Part shown: in pieces, positions 51,438 through 60,907 of the stretch
Position numbering within the stretch: the stretch's first letter is position 1
How the letters are laid out: the number at the start of each line of letters is the position of its first letter
Position numbers and translations under genes: made by a program
The notes under the pieces: model-generated
Seen by the model: only the letters and a program-made list of their open reading frames with translations
Database searches by the model: none
Told to the model about the DNA's origin: nothing
Source: Umezawaea tangerina
GTDB taxonomy: Bacteria; Actinomycetota; Actinomycetes; Mycobacteriales; Pseudonocardiaceae
Reading direction: 5' to 3'
Assembly (NCBI RefSeq): GCF_003002815.1
Contig: NZ_PVTF01000006.1
Span: 62,001-126,000 of the forward strand
Length of the DNA: 64,000 nucleotides

Positions 51438-52565
51438 CTACTTGATCTGGTCGGCGGTGTAGTAGCCGGACTCGATCAGGACCTTCTGGTAGTTGGTCTT
51501 GTCGACGGTGACCGGCTGGAGCAGGAACGACGGCACGACCTTCTTGCCGTTGTCGTAGTCCTTGGTGTTGTTGACCTCGGGCTTGGAGCCCTTGAGCACG
51601 GCGTCGGCCATCTTCACCGTGACGGCGGCCAGCTCGCGGGTGTCCTTGTACACCGTGGAGTACTGCTCACCGGCGATGATCGACTTGACCGAGGCGACCT
51701 CGGCGTCCTGACCGGTCACGATCGGGTAGGGCTGGGTGCCGCTGCCGTAGCCGTTGCTCTTGAGCGCCGACAGGATGCCGATGGACAGGCCGTCGTAGGG
51801 GGACAGCACGCCCTGCACCAGCGCGCCGCCGCCGTAGCTGGACGTCAGCACGTCCTCCATGCGCTTCTGCGCGGTGGCCGGGTCCCAGCGCAGGATCGCG
51901 ACGGTCTTGAAGTCCTTCTGGTTGCTCTTCACGACCAGCGTGCCCTTGTCCAGGTACGGCTGGAGGACGGACATGGCGCCGTTGAAGAAGAACGTGGCGT
52001 TGTTGTCGTCCGGCGAGCCCGCGAACAGCTCGATGTTGAACGGGCCCTTGGCGTCGCCCTCGGAGCCGTCGGCCTTCTTCAGGCCCAGTCCGACGAGCAG
52101 CGACGTGGCCTGCTCGACGCCGACCTTGGCGTTGTCGAACGTGGCGTAGTAGTCGACGTTCGGGCTGTTGCGGATCAGCCGGTCGTAGGCGATGACCGGG
52201 ATCTTCTTGTCCGCGGCCTCCTGCAGCTGGGTGGTGATCGCGGTGCCGTCGATGGACGCCACGATGAGCACCTTGGCGCCCTTGGTGATCTGGTTCTCGA
52301 TCTGGTTGACCTGCGTCGGGATGTCGTTCTCCGCGTACTGCAGGTCGACCTGGTAGCCCTGCTTCTCCAGCGCGGCCTTGATGTTGTCGCCGTCGTGGAT
52401 CCACCGCTCGGAGGACTTCGTCGGCATCGTGACGCCGACCAGCGAGCCCGCACCGGACCCGCTCTCGGCCTGCTGGTCGACCGTCTTGGTGGACGAGCCG
52501 CACGCGCTCAGCGCGGCGGTCAGCGCGAGTGCGCCACCCACCGCTGCGATACGGGTGAACTTCAT
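51438..52565 (-). CDS. chvE: Sugar-binding lipoprotein of the arabinose importer (ChvE-like)
   Basis: 375-aa lipoprotein; lipobox LSACG with Cys about 22. ChvE-type CUT2 binding protein: [100 protein letters not shown]. ChvE relatives bind L-arabinose, galactose and glucose; context argues for arabinose. Follows araA by 28 bp. Confidence 0.9.
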   Translation of the reverse strand: MKFTRIAAVGGALALTAALSACGSSTKTVDQQAESGSGAGSLVGVTMPTKSSERWIHDGDNIKAALEKQGYQVDLQYAENDIPTQVNQIENQITKGAKVLIVASIDGTAITTQLQEAADKKIPVIAYDRLIRNSPNVDYYATFDNAKVGVEQATSLLVGLGLKKADGSEGDAKGPFNIELFAGSPDDNNATFFFNGAMSVLQPYLDKGTLVVKSNQKDFKTVAILRWDPATAQKRMEDVLTSSYGGGALVQGVLSPYDGLSIGILSALKSNGYGSGTQPYPIVTGQDAEVASVKSIIAGEQYSTVYKDTRELAAVTVKMADAVLKGSKPEVNNTKDYDNGKKVVPSFLLQPVTVDKTNYQKVLIESGYYTADQIK

Positions 52566-52593
52566 CGTTCTCTCCTGTCGGGTTCGGTACGTG

Positions 52594-54111
52594 CTATCGC
52601 CAGCCGGGCAAGCCCTGGGCGAGTCGGTAGTAGGCCTGGTTCCAGCGGAGGCGGTCCCCGAAGTCCGCCGTGGTGGTCGACCCGTCGATGACCACGAGCT
52701 CGGTGTGCGCCATGTGCGCGAAGTCCCGCAGGGTCTCGGCGCCGACGGCCTGGGTCAGCACCGTGTGGTGCGGACCGCCCGCGGTGAGCCAGGACTCGGC
52801 GGAGGTGGAGAGGGCCGGTGCGGGCTTCCACACGGCGCGGGCCACCGGGAGGTTGGGCAGCGGCTCGTCCGGTGGCACGACCTCGATCTCGTTGGCCACC
52901 AGGCGGAAGCGGTCGCCGAGGTCGGACAGCCCGATCACCACGCCCGCGCCCGGAGTGGCGTCGAAGACCAGGCGGACCGGGTCCTCGCGGCCGCCGATGC
53001 CGAGCGGGTGGATCTCGCACGACGGGCGGTCGGCCGCGATCGTCGGGCAGACCTCCAGCATGTGGGCGCCGAGGATCTTCGGCTCGCCCGGCCCGAAGTG
53101 GTAGGTGTAGTCCTCCATGAACGACGTGCCGCGCCCGGTGCCCGTGCCCATCGCCTTGACCGCGGCCAGCAGCGCCGAGGTCTTCCAGTCGCCCTCGCCG
53201 CCGAAGCCGTAGCCGTCGGCCATCAGCCGCTGCACGGCCAGGCCGGGCAGCTGGCGCAGGCCGCCGAGGTCCTCGAAGTTCGTGGTGAACGCGCCGAACC
53301 CGCCGTCGGTGAGGAACCGCCGCAGCCCCAGCTCGATGCGGGCCGCGTAGCGCAGCGACTCGTGCCGGTCGGCGCCCCTGGCCAGCTCCGGGGCGAGCGC
53401 GTAGGCGTCGGCGTACTCCGCGACCAGCACGGAGACCTCGTCGTCGGCCACGTCGTCCACCACGGCCACGAGGTCGTTGACGCCGTAGGTGTTCACCGAG
53501 ACGCCGAACCGCAGCTCGGCCTCGACCTTGTCGCCCTCGGTCACCGCGACGTCGCGCATGTTGTCGCCGAACCGGGCCAGCTTGAGGCCGCGCAGGTGGC
53601 TGTGGCCGGTGGCGGCGCGCACCCAGCCGTCGATCCGGGCGGCCAGCTCGGGGTCGGAGGCGTGCCCGGCGACGGTCTTGCGGGCCACCCCGAGCCGGGT
53701 CTGGATGAACCCGAACTCGCGGTCGCCGTGCGCGGCCTGGTTGAGGTTCATGAAGTCCATGTCGATGGACTCCCACGGCAGCGCCGCGTTGAGCTGGGTG
53801 TGCAGGTGCAGCAGGGGCTTGCGCAGCACGTCCAGCCCGGTGATCCACATCTTGGCGGGCGAGAACGTGTGCATCCAGGCCAGCACGCCGACGCACGCCG
53901 GGTCGGCGTTGGCCTCCAGCATGACCTGGCGGATGGCGCCGGAGTCGGTCAGCACCGGCTTCCAGATGATCTCCGCGGAGATCCGGCCGGAGTCCGAGAG
54001 CGTGCCCTGGATCTGCTGGGACTGCTTGGCGACCTGGTCCAGCGTCTCGGGGCCGTAGAGGTGCTGGCTGCCCGTGAGGAACCAGAGCTGGGGCTTGGCT
54101 GCGGGTGGCAT
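52594..54111 (-). CDS. araA: L-arabinose isomerase
   Basis: 505-aa enzyme converting L-arabinose to L-ribulose. Family sequence is evident: [115 protein letters not shown]-type active-site stretch. ATG at 54111 has GGAGA seven bases upstream. Order araB-araD-araA-chvE. Confidence 0.97.
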   Translation of the reverse strand: MPPAAKPQLWFLTGSQHLYGPETLDQVAKQSQQIQGTLSDSGRISAEIIWKPVLTDSGAIRQVMLEANADPACVGVLAWMHTFSPAKMWITGLDVLRKPLLHLHTQLNAALPWESIDMDFMNLNQAAHGDREFGFIQTRLGVARKTVAGHASDPELAARIDGWVRAATGHSHLRGLKLARFGDNMRDVAVTEGDKVEAELRFGVSVNTYGVNDLVAVVDDVADDEVSVLVAEYADAYALAPELARGADRHESLRYAARIELGLRRFLTDGGFGAFTTNFEDLGGLRQLPGLAVQRLMADGYGFGGEGDWKTSALLAAVKAMGTGTGRGTSFMEDYTYHFGPGEPKILGAHMLEVCPTIAADRPSCEIHPLGIGGREDPVRLVFDATPGAGVVIGLSDLGDRFRLVANEIEVVPPDEPLPNLPVARAVWKPAPALSTSAESWLTAGGPHHTVLTQAVGAETLRDFAHMAHTELVVIDGSTTTADFGDRLRWNQAYYRLAQGLPGWR

Positions 54112-54138
54112 GGCGGGCTCTCCTCGTGGTTCCACGTC

Positions 54139-54807
54139 CTAGGCCTGCCCGTAGACGGTGCGGTAGCGGACGTACAGGCTGTCGATGTCGTCCTGGCCGA
54201 TGCCGGTGGGGCTGCCGAGCTGGTGTGCGATGTGGACGGTCCTGGCCACGTCCTCCACCATCACCGCGGCCTTCACCGCGGCGCGGGCGTCGGACCCGAT
54301 CGTGAACGGGCCGTGGTTGCGCATCAGCACCGCCGGGGAACGGCTGTCCCGCAACGTCTCCACGATGCCGCGGCCGATGGAGTCGTCGCCGATCAGGGCG
54401 AACGGCCCGACCGGGACCTCGCCGCCGAACTCGTCGGCCATCATCGTCAGCACGCACGGGATCGGCTCGCCGCGGGCGGCCCACGCGGTGGCGTAGGCGG
54501 AGTGCGTGTGCACGACCCCGCCGACCTCGGGCATGTGCCGGTAGACGTACCCGTGCGCCGCGGTGTCCGACGACGGCGACAGGTCGCCCTCGACCAGCTC
54601 GCCGTGCAGGTCCGTGACGACGATCGTGTCGGCGGTCAGCTGGTCGTAGGCCACCCCGGACGGCTTGATCACCATCAGGTCCTCGCCCGGCACCCGCGCC
54701 GACACGTTGCCCGCGGTCCACATCACCAGGCCGTACCTGGTGAGCTCGCCGTGCAGGGCCGCGACGGTCTCGCGCAGGTCGGCGATCACCTGCCGCACCA
54801 ACGGCAT
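54139..54807 (-). CDS. araD: L-ribulose-5-phosphate 4-epimerase
   Basis: 222-aa zinc aldolase-class enzyme converting L-ribulose 5-phosphate to D-xylulose 5-phosphate. Features: LVMWTAGNVSARVPGEDLMV, IKPSGVAYDQL, zinc motif VVHTHSAYATAWA and MRNHGPFTIG. ATG overlaps the araB stop by one base (TGATG). Confidence 0.96.
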   Translation of the reverse strand: MPLVRQVIADLRETVAALHGELTRYGLVMWTAGNVSARVPGEDLMVIKPSGVAYDQLTADTIVVTDLHGELVEGDLSPSSDTAAHGYVYRHMPEVGGVVHTHSAYATAWAARGEPIPCVLTMMADEFGGEVPVGPFALIGDDSIGRGIVETLRDSRSPAVLMRNHGPFTIGSDARAAVKAAVMVEDVARTVHIAHQLGSPTGIGQDDIDSLYVRYRTVYGQA

Positions 54808-56489
54808 CAGCTCTTCCCCTCGGTAGCCGTGACGGCGCGCTTGCGCGCCTTGAGCCGGTGCATCACGTCGTTGCCGCCGCGCCCGAAGTGGTCGTGCAGC
54901 TCGACGTAGTCGGCGTAGAGGTGCTGGTAGGCCTCGACGTTCGCGGGGACGGGCAGGTAGGCGCCGCGGCGCACAGACCCCATCGCGGCCGCGGCCGACC
55001 GGATGTCGGGGTAGGCGCCCGCGGCGACCGCCGCGTGGATCGCCGACCCGAGCGCGGGCCCCTGCTCGGACCCGATCACCGACAGCGGCAAGCCGGTGAC
55101 GTCGGCGTAGACCCGCATCAGGAAGGTGTTGCGCAGCAGGCCACCGGCGACGATCAGCTCGGTGACCGGCACGCCGGACTCGGCGAACGCGTCGATGATC
55201 CGGCGGGTGCCGAACGCGGTCGCCTCGATCAGCGCGCGGTAGGTGTCCTCGGCGCGGGTGGCCAGGGTCTGGCCGACGACCAGGCCGGACAGCTCGTGGT
55301 CGACCAGCACGGACCGGTTGCCGCTGTGCCAGTCCAGCGCGACCAGGCCGTGCTCGCCGATCTCCTGCGCCTCGGCCAGCTCGGTGAGCAGCTCGTGCAC
55401 GGTGATGCCGCGGTCGACCGCGAGCCGGTGGTAGGACGGCGGGACGCAGTTCTCCACGAACCAGCCGAAGATGTCGCCGACGCCGCTCTGCCCCGCCTCG
55501 TAGCCCCACAGGCCGGGCACGATGCCGCCGTCCACGACGCCGCACATGCCGGGCACCTCGCGCAGGTCGGCGCCGCTGAGCACGTGGCAGGTCGAGGTGC
55601 CCATGATCGCGACCATCTGGCCGGGCTCGACGGCGTTCGCGGCGGGGGCGGTGACGTGCGCGTCGACGTTGCCGACCGCGACGGCGATGCCCTCGGGCAG
55701 CCCGGTCCACGCGGCGGCCTCGGCGGACAGCCCGCCCGCGCGGTCGCCGAGCGCGCCGATCGGGTGGTCGAGCTTGTCCGCGACGAACCGCTCGAAACCG
55801 GGGTGCAGCTCGCGCAGGAAGTCCGGCGACGGGTAGCCGCCGTCCTGGCGGATGCCCTTGTACCCGGCCGAGCAGGCGTTGCGGACGTACTGCCCGGTGA
55901 GCTGCCAGATGATCCAGTCGGCGGCCTCGACCCAGTGGTCCATCGCCTCGTAGACCTCGGGCGCCTCCTCCAGGAGCTGGAGCCCCTTGGCGAACTCCCA
56001 CTCCGAGGAGATCAGCCCGCCGTAGCGCGGCAGCCACGGCTCCTCGCGCTTGCGGGCCAGCTCGTTGATCCGGTCGGCCTGGCCCTGCGCGGCGTGGTGG
56101 CGCCACAGCTTCACGTAGGCGTGCGGGTTCTCGGCGAACGCGGGCAGCTCGGACAGCGGCGTGCCGTCGGCGGTCGTGGGCACCATCGTGCAGGCGGTGA
56201 AGTCCGTGCCGACACCGATCACCAGCGCCGGGTCGGCGCCCGCGGCCTCGAGCGCCCTGGGCACCGCGTCGCGCAGCACGTCGACGTAGTCGGACGGGAC
56301 CTGGAGCGCCCACTCCGGCGGCAGCGCCCTGCCGGTGGCGGGCAGCGTGCGGTCGAGCACGCCGTGCCGGTACGCGTGCACGGCGCTGCCCAGTTCGGCG
56401 CCGTCGTGCACCCGCACCACCACTGCTCTGCCGGACAGCGTGCCGTAGTCGACTCCGACCACCAGCGCGTCCTGCGGATCGATCGGCAT
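54807..56489 (-). CDS. araB: L-ribulokinase
   Basis: 560-aa FGGY kinase phosphorylating L-ribulose. N-terminal phosphate motif VVGVDYGTLSGRAVVV, the active-site DFTACTM, QSGVGDIFGWFVENCVPPSY, LDWHSGNRSVLVDHELSGL and GGLLRNTFLMRVYADVTGLP. ATG at 56489 with GGTG upstream and an operator 37-54 bp before it. First gene of the catabolic unit. Length fits the family. Confidence 0.96.
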   Translation of the reverse strand: MPIDPQDALVVGVDYGTLSGRAVVVRVHDGAELGSAVHAYRHGVLDRTLPATGRALPPEWALQVPSDYVDVLRDAVPRALEAAGADPALVIGVGTDFTACTMVPTTADGTPLSELPAFAENPHAYVKLWRHHAAQGQADRINELARKREEPWLPRYGGLISSEWEFAKGLQLLEEAPEVYEAMDHWVEAADWIIWQLTGQYVRNACSAGYKGIRQDGGYPSPDFLRELHPGFERFVADKLDHPIGALGDRAGGLSAEAAAWTGLPEGIAVAVGNVDAHVTAPAANAVEPGQMVAIMGTSTCHVLSGADLREVPGMCGVVDGGIVPGLWGYEAGQSGVGDIFGWFVENCVPPSYHRLAVDRGITVHELLTELAEAQEIGEHGLVALDWHSGNRSVLVDHELSGLVVGQTLATRAEDTYRALIEATAFGTRRIIDAFAESGVPVTELIVAGGLLRNTFLMRVYADVTGLPLSVIGSEQGPALGSAIHAAVAAGAYPDIRSAAAAMGSVRRGAYLPVPANVEAYQHLYADYVELHDHFGRGGNDVMHRLKARKRAVTATEGKS

Positions 56490-56525
56490 GGCGTGACACC
56501 TTTGTCCGTGCGGCTTGTGCGACGG

Positions 56526-56543
56526 ATTGTTATCGCTAACAAT
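56526..56543. promoter_or_regulatory. Operator of the arabinose operon
   Basis: ATTGTTA-TCGC-TAACAAT, a LacI-type palindrome with 7-bp arms, 37 bp upstream of the araB ATG. Shares the GTTATCG core with the site before the LacI gene. Confidence 0.8.
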
Positions 56544-56638
56544 GCGGCCGTCAACAGGGTGGCGCAACGTTTCGGTAACTCGACGGACACCTTGTCAGCG
56601 CACGGGATCAGACCCCGCAACGGGCGGGATGAGCGTTC

Positions 56639-57661
56639 TCAACGCCCGGCGGGCGGGGCCACGCTGTCGCGCACCACCAGCTCCGGCGCGATCGTGTGCC
56701 GGGTGGCCGTCGGCGTGCCGGACTCGATCTGGCCGAGCAGCATCGCCAGGGTCGCCCTGGCCACGGCCTCGAAGTCCGGCCGGATCGTGGTCAGCGGCGG
56801 GATGAAGTACGCGGCCTCGGGCACGTCGTCGAAGCCGACCACGCTGACGTCCTCGGGCACCCGGCGCCCGCGTTCGCTCATCGCGCGCAGGATGCCGAGC
56901 GCGAGGTGGTCGTTGGCGGCGAACACCGCCGTCACCTCCGGCATCCGCGCCAGCATCTGCCCGGCCCGGTAGCCCGACGCGGCGGTCCAGTCGGCGGGTA
57001 CGACCGGAGGCACCTCCACGCCCGCCGCGGTCAGCGCGTCCCGCCAGCCCTGGACGCGGCCGGTGCTGTCGAACCAGTCGTTCGGCCCGGACACGTGCCA
57101 CACCGTGGAGTGGCCCGCGTCGAGCAGGAACTTGGTGGCGTCGCGGGCCCCGGCGGCCTGGTCGACGGTCACCAGCGCGGCCGGGCGCGACGGGTCGCCG
57201 TCGATCGTGACCAGCGGGACGTCGGCGGGCAGGTGTTCCAGGGCCTCGTTAGCGGACTCGACGGGCGCGATCACCACGATCCCGGCGACCCGCTGGTCGA
57301 GGTGCTGCTCCACCGCGCGCCCGATCGAGTGCCGGTCGAGCACGCTGACGTTGCCCACGCTGACGGTGAACCCGGCCTCGGCGGCGGCGTGCTCGAAGGC
57401 GACCAGCAGCGAGGCGGGCCCGTAGAGCGTCGAGTTCTGCGCCACCACGCCCAACACCTGCGAACGGCCGGTGACCAGGGCTTTCGCCGCCCTGTTCGGC
57501 CGGTAGCCCAGCTCGGAGATCGCGGCCCTGACCCGGTTGCGGGTCTGCTCGCGCACGTTCGGGTGGCCGTTGAGCACCCTCGACACCGTCTGGTGCGACA
57601 CACCGGCCAGCCGCGCCACGTCCGTCATCGCGGGCTCTCGCGTCACCTTGTCCACCGGCAC
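56639..57661 (-). CDS. LacI family regulator of arabinose genes
   Basis: 340-aa repressor. HTH: MTDVARLAGVSHQTVSRVLN with GYRPNRAAKALVTG, then a periplasmic-binding-protein-like ligand domain. GTG at 57661 is the longest start; ATG at 57628 (MTDVARLAG), with GAGAG six bases upstream, is an equally good alternative. Located upstream of araB, both on the minus strand. A related palindrome sits just before its own start, suggesting autoregulation. Ligand presumably L-arabinose, inferred from context. Confidence 0.9.
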   Translation of the reverse strand: MPVDKVTREPAMTDVARLAGVSHQTVSRVLNGHPNVREQTRNRVRAAISELGYRPNRAAKALVTGRSQVLGVVAQNSTLYGPASLLVAFEHAAAEAGFTVSVGNVSVLDRHSIGRAVEQHLDQRVAGIVVIAPVESANEALEHLPADVPLVTIDGDPSRPAALVTVDQAAGARDATKFLLDAGHSTVWHVSGPNDWFDSTGRVQGWRDALTAAGVEVPPVVPADWTAASGYRAGQMLARMPEVTAVFAANDHLALGILRAMSERGRRVPEDVSVVGFDDVPEAAYFIPPLTTIRPDFEAVARATLAMLLGQIESGTPTATRHTIAPELVVRDSVAPPAGR

Positions 57662-57677
57662 ATGTTATCGATCACAT
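57662..57677. promoter_or_regulatory. Operator-like palindrome before the LacI gene
   Basis: ATGTTATCGATCACAT, 16-bp palindrome with one mismatched pair around ATCGAT, contiguous with the GTG start. It shares TGTTATCG with the araB operator. May regulate the LacI gene and perhaps the divergent exporter. Confidence 0.65.
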
Positions 57678-57699
57678 CGCGTTGTGGCGCACATCCGAC

Positions 57700-57745
57700 C
57701 ATTCCACGGCTCGGCGCGCCGGCATGTTCGTGCCGAGGCGGAATG
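57700..57745 (+). other. Structured leader of the exporter gene
   Basis: Nested inverted repeat: CATTCC (57700-57705) with GGAATG (57740-57745), inner CTCGGC/GCCGAG, and an apical CGGCA/TGCCG alternative. It lies 66 bp before the exporter ATG. Could be a regulatory RNA stem or a DNA operator. Confidence 0.4.
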
Positions 57746-57810
57746 CGGGCACCCGACCAGGGCGTTGCCCCTGTGCGGACCCACCCCTCGACCCCTAGGA
57801 GCAGTCGCGC

Positions 57811-59331
57811 ATGACGGCACCGGCCCCGCTCACCCGGAAGCAGCTCGGACTCCGGTCGGACCGAGGCCCCGTCCTCATAGCGGTCATGCTCACCACCGGC
57901 CTGGTCGCGCTGGACAGCACGATCATCGCGACGGCGGTCCCGTCCATCGTGGACGACCTCGGCGGGTTCTCCCAGTTCCCCTGGCTGTTCTCGATCTACC
58001 TGCTCACCCAGGCGGTCACCGTGCCGCTGTACGGGAAGTTCGCCGACATCCTCGGCCGCAAGCCGGTGATGTTCTTCGGCATCGGGGTGTTCCTGCTGGG
58101 CTCGGTGCTGTCCGGAGCAGCGTGGAGCATGCCGGTGCTGATCGCGGCCCGCGCCATCCAGGGCATCGGCGCTGGCGCGGTGCAGCCGATGAGCATCACG
58201 ATGCTGGGCGACCTGTACACCGTGCAGGAGCGCGCGAAGGTGCAGGGCTACGTGACCAGCGTGTGGGCGGTCGCCTCGCTGATCGGCCCCGCGCTGGGCG
58301 GCGTGTTCTCCGACTACCTGTCGTGGCGCTGGATCTTCTTCGTCAACGTGCCGCTGGGCGCGATCGCCGTGGTGTTCCTGGCACTGCGGTTCCAGGAGAA
58401 GATCGTCAAGCAGGTGCACAAGGTCGACTACCTCGGCGCGACGCTGCTGACGATCGGCCTCCCGCTGGTGCTGCTCGGTCTGCTCGAGGGCGGGGTGGCC
58501 TGGCCGTGGGCGTCGTGGCAGAGCCTGCTGGTGTTCGGCGTCGGCGCGGTGGTGCTGGTCGTGTTCGTGCTGGCCGAGCGCCGGGCCGCGGAGCCGATCC
58601 TGCCGATGTGGGTGTTCCGCCACCGCACGCTGGTCGGCGGCAACCTCACGTCCCTGGTGGTCGGCGCGCTGCTGATGGGCCTGACCTCCTACCTGCCCAC
58701 GTTCGTCGAGGGCGTGCTCGGCACGGGGGCGCTGGTGGCCGGGTTCGCGCTGGCCGCGCTCACCCTCGGCTGGCCCGCGTCCGCGGCGATGTCCGGCCGG
58801 GTCTACATGCGGATCGGGTTCCGCGACACGTCGCTGATCGGCAGCGCCTTCGTGATCGTCGGAGCCGTGCTCGTCACGCTGCTGTCGCAGGACTCGGCCG
58901 TGTGGGAGGCCGCGGCGGGCTCGTTCGTCATGGGCGTGGGCCTCGGCCTGGTGTCGAGCCCGACCGTCATCGCCGTGCAGTCGACCGTCGGCTGGGACCG
59001 CCGGGGCGTCGTCACGGCCACCAACATGTTCAGCCGGTCGCTGGGCAGCGCGGTGGGGGTGGCCGTGTTCGGCGCCATCGCCAACGCCTCGCTCGCGTCC
59101 AGGTTCGCCGAGCCGCCCGCGAACGTGGCGGGGCAGCTGCCGCCGAGCGTGGACGCCACGACCGTGGTGCTGGGCGGCCACGCCGACCCGGACTCCCCAG
59201 TCGTCACGTTCGTCCGCGGCGCCCTCGACGACGCGACGCACAACGTCTTCGTCGCCATGGCGCTCGTCGCGGCGTGCAGCGCGCTGACCGTCCTGCTCAT
59301 GCCCCGGCGAACGAAGGAAATCACTTTCTGA
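57811..59331 (+). CDS. DHA2-family MFS drug exporter (EmrB/QacA type)
   Basis: 506-aa membrane protein with about 14 helices. DHA2 motifs: LDSTIIATAVPSIVDDLGGF (motif D1/helix 1), GKFADILGRKPVMFFGIGVF (motif A), IQGIGAGAVQPMSI (motif B), WAVASLIGPALGGVFSDYLSWRW-like motif C. ATG at 57811 with AGGAG nine bases upstream. Divergent from the LacI gene. Substrate unknown; exports drugs or metabolites using proton motive force. Confidence 0.9.
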   Translation: MTAPAPLTRKQLGLRSDRGPVLIAVMLTTGLVALDSTIIATAVPSIVDDLGGFSQFPWLFSIYLLTQAVTVPLYGKFADILGRKPVMFFGIGVFLLGSVLSGAAWSMPVLIAARAIQGIGAGAVQPMSITMLGDLYTVQERAKVQGYVTSVWAVASLIGPALGGVFSDYLSWRWIFFVNVPLGAIAVVFLALRFQEKIVKQVHKVDYLGATLLTIGLPLVLLGLLEGGVAWPWASWQSLLVFGVGAVVLVVFVLAERRAAEPILPMWVFRHRTLVGGNLTSLVVGALLMGLTSYLPTFVEGVLGTGALVAGFALAALTLGWPASAAMSGRVYMRIGFRDTSLIGSAFVIVGAVLVTLLSQDSAVWEAAAGSFVMGVGLGLVSSPTVIAVQSTVGWDRRGVVTATNMFSRSLGSAVGVAVFGAIANASLASRFAEPPANVAGQLPPSVDATTVVLGGHADPDSPVVTFVRGALDDATHNVFVAMALVAACSALTVLLMPRRTKEITF

Positions 59332-59443
59332 ACCGGTCACGATTTGGGAATCACCATTGCCGAACGGCGCCGACCGTGATCCGAATGGCGCGTACCACCG
59401 GATGCCGGCCGGAAACACGGCCGACATCCGAATCGACCGGAAT

Positions 59444-60205
59444 TCACCCCGCCGTGCCCTTGGGTTCGGCGAGCATGTCGTTCTCCGAGGTGAACAGCGT
59501 CCACAGCAGGACGGCCACGACGAGGCCACCGAGCACGAAGACCGGGAACACGAGGTCGAACACGTCGGTGCCGACCGGCGGGACGATCGACGGGTTGACC
59601 TCGACCCTCACCGCGGCCATGCCGGTGAAGTGCATTCCGGTCACGGCCACACCCATGATGAGGCCCGCGCCGATGCGGGCCGGGGTCGTCTTCACCACGA
59701 GTGTGAACCAGAAGGCGGCCGTGGCGGCGACGACGGCGATGAGGCAGGACACGGCGACGAGCAGCGGGTCGTAGGAGATCTCGCCCTGGAACCGGATCGC
59801 GGACATCCCCATGTAGTGCATGCCCGCCACGCCGAGACCGGACACCACGCCCGCGCTCACGAGCCGCACCTTGGTGAACCGCGCGAGGGTGACCATCGAC
59901 AGGCCGATGCCGACCATGACCACGGCGATCAGCGCGGACAGCGCCGTGAGCGGCGCGGAGTACTTGACGACGCCGGAGCTGACGTCGAAGCCGAGCATCG
60001 CGATGAAGTGCATCAGCCAGATCGCCACACCACCGATGGCGAACGCCCCGAACACCGTCCAGGTCACCTTGGCGCGGCGGCCGTCCTCCGCCCTGGCCTT
60101 GGCCATGCACGACAGGCCGATCAGCGACCCGATCACCGAGATCGCGTAGGCGAGCAGCGGGGTCCACAGACCCGAGGAGAAATGCTGCATCGAATCGTGG
60201 TTCAC
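59444..60205 (-). CDS. MHYT-domain membrane sensor protein
   Basis: 253-aa protein with seven transmembrane helices and three MHYT-type motifs: LMHFIAMLG, MHYMGMSAIRF and MHFTGMAAVRV. MHYT domains are proposed to bind copper and sense diatomic gases. Here no catalytic GGDEF/EAL or kinase domain is attached, so it is a stand-alone sensor or carrier. GTG at 60205 (MNHDSMQHFSSGLWTPLLAY) matches the family start; ATG 60190 is possible. Confidence 0.88.
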   Translation of the reverse strand: MNHDSMQHFSSGLWTPLLAYAISVIGSLIGLSCMAKARAEDGRRAKVTWTVFGAFAIGGVAIWLMHFIAMLGFDVSSGVVKYSAPLTALSALIAVVMVGIGLSMVTLARFTKVRLVSAGVVSGLGVAGMHYMGMSAIRFQGEISYDPLLVAVSCLIAVVAATAAFWFTLVVKTTPARIGAGLIMGVAVTGMHFTGMAAVRVEVNPSIVPPVGTDVFDLVFPVFVLGGLVVAVLLWTLFTSENDMLAEPKGTAG

Positions 60206-60768
60206 AAGTACACCGGTCCTTGGGTGGAGGTGGTCCCCGGTCGTCGCTCCCGCGCAGGGCGCGTTAACCGCGCGACCGGTCTGGCTCTCAGAGGCACGCC
60301 CAACTAGTAACCCCCTCGCCAGGCATCCACCAGTTGTATTCGCCCGCCGTGATCCATTCGAGATATTATTTCGGATTTCAGCTACCTTGTGTAGTCGACA
60401 GGGCACCGAGCGACCCCGGTAACCGATTCAGAACACCCCCTACAACGCCTTGGACCGGGAGCGTTCCCAGAGTTCACCGAATCGGCGTTATCGATCTCCC
60501 GGACCCGGACGCTAGATCATCCGAGTGGCGAAAGAAGTCGGATGACGTCGAGGGCGAAATCGGCCTCCAGAACGCCGTAAACGGGACTCGAATCCCGGAA
60601 ATAGTGATGAACGATCACTTTCGCCGACGATGCATTTCGTGGCGACGACATCTCCCGAAACGGTGTTTCGTCACACGGCCACGCGGTGAGACCGCACACG
60701 ATCGGGGCGATCGGACGCCCTCGTGTGGCGCTCGGGACAGGACATAAGGGACACTGTTCGCGGTAAGC
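60206..60768. other. Non-coding divergent region, MHYT / terC
   Basis: About 560 bp without a supported gene. It carries several short inverted repeats but none matches an RNA family I recognise. A tRNA T-arm-like string at 60582-60598 has no tRNA around it. The right side leads into the terC leader. Confidence 0.45.
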
Positions 60769-60866
60769 GGAGGGGAGTACTCCCAACGCGGTGGTGCCGT
60801 CAACACGGAGGCAGTTCGAGCTCCCGGTGCCGCCGGTCGGTCGCAACCGGCGGAGGAGACCTCCGG
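60769..60866 (+). ncRNA. Probable yybP-ykoY (manganese) riboswitch
   Basis: Leader of terC with the landmark words of this family in order: GGGGAGTA followed by CTCCCAAC, then GCCGTCAACACGG, a pairing region, and GGAGGAGACCTCCGG near the end. GGGGAGTA is the L1 metal-binding signature and GAGACC the second part of the site. TerC genes are classic partners. Distal part ends about 40 bp before the terC ATG, so ribosome-site control is the likely mode. Confidence 0.75.
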
Positions 60867-60907
60867 TCATCGGCGTGCTCGCCATGTTCCGGAGGGTGTG
60901 TTCCCGC

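Noticed and set aside
54858-56972. 704-aa plus-strand frame opposite araB
   Set aside because: Antisense shadow; araB and the LacI gene have complete family sequences on the other strand.
60582-60598. CGGGACTCGAATCCCGG, like a tRNA T-arm or att core
   Set aside because: No acceptor, D or anticodon arm can be built on either strand; no integrase nearby.
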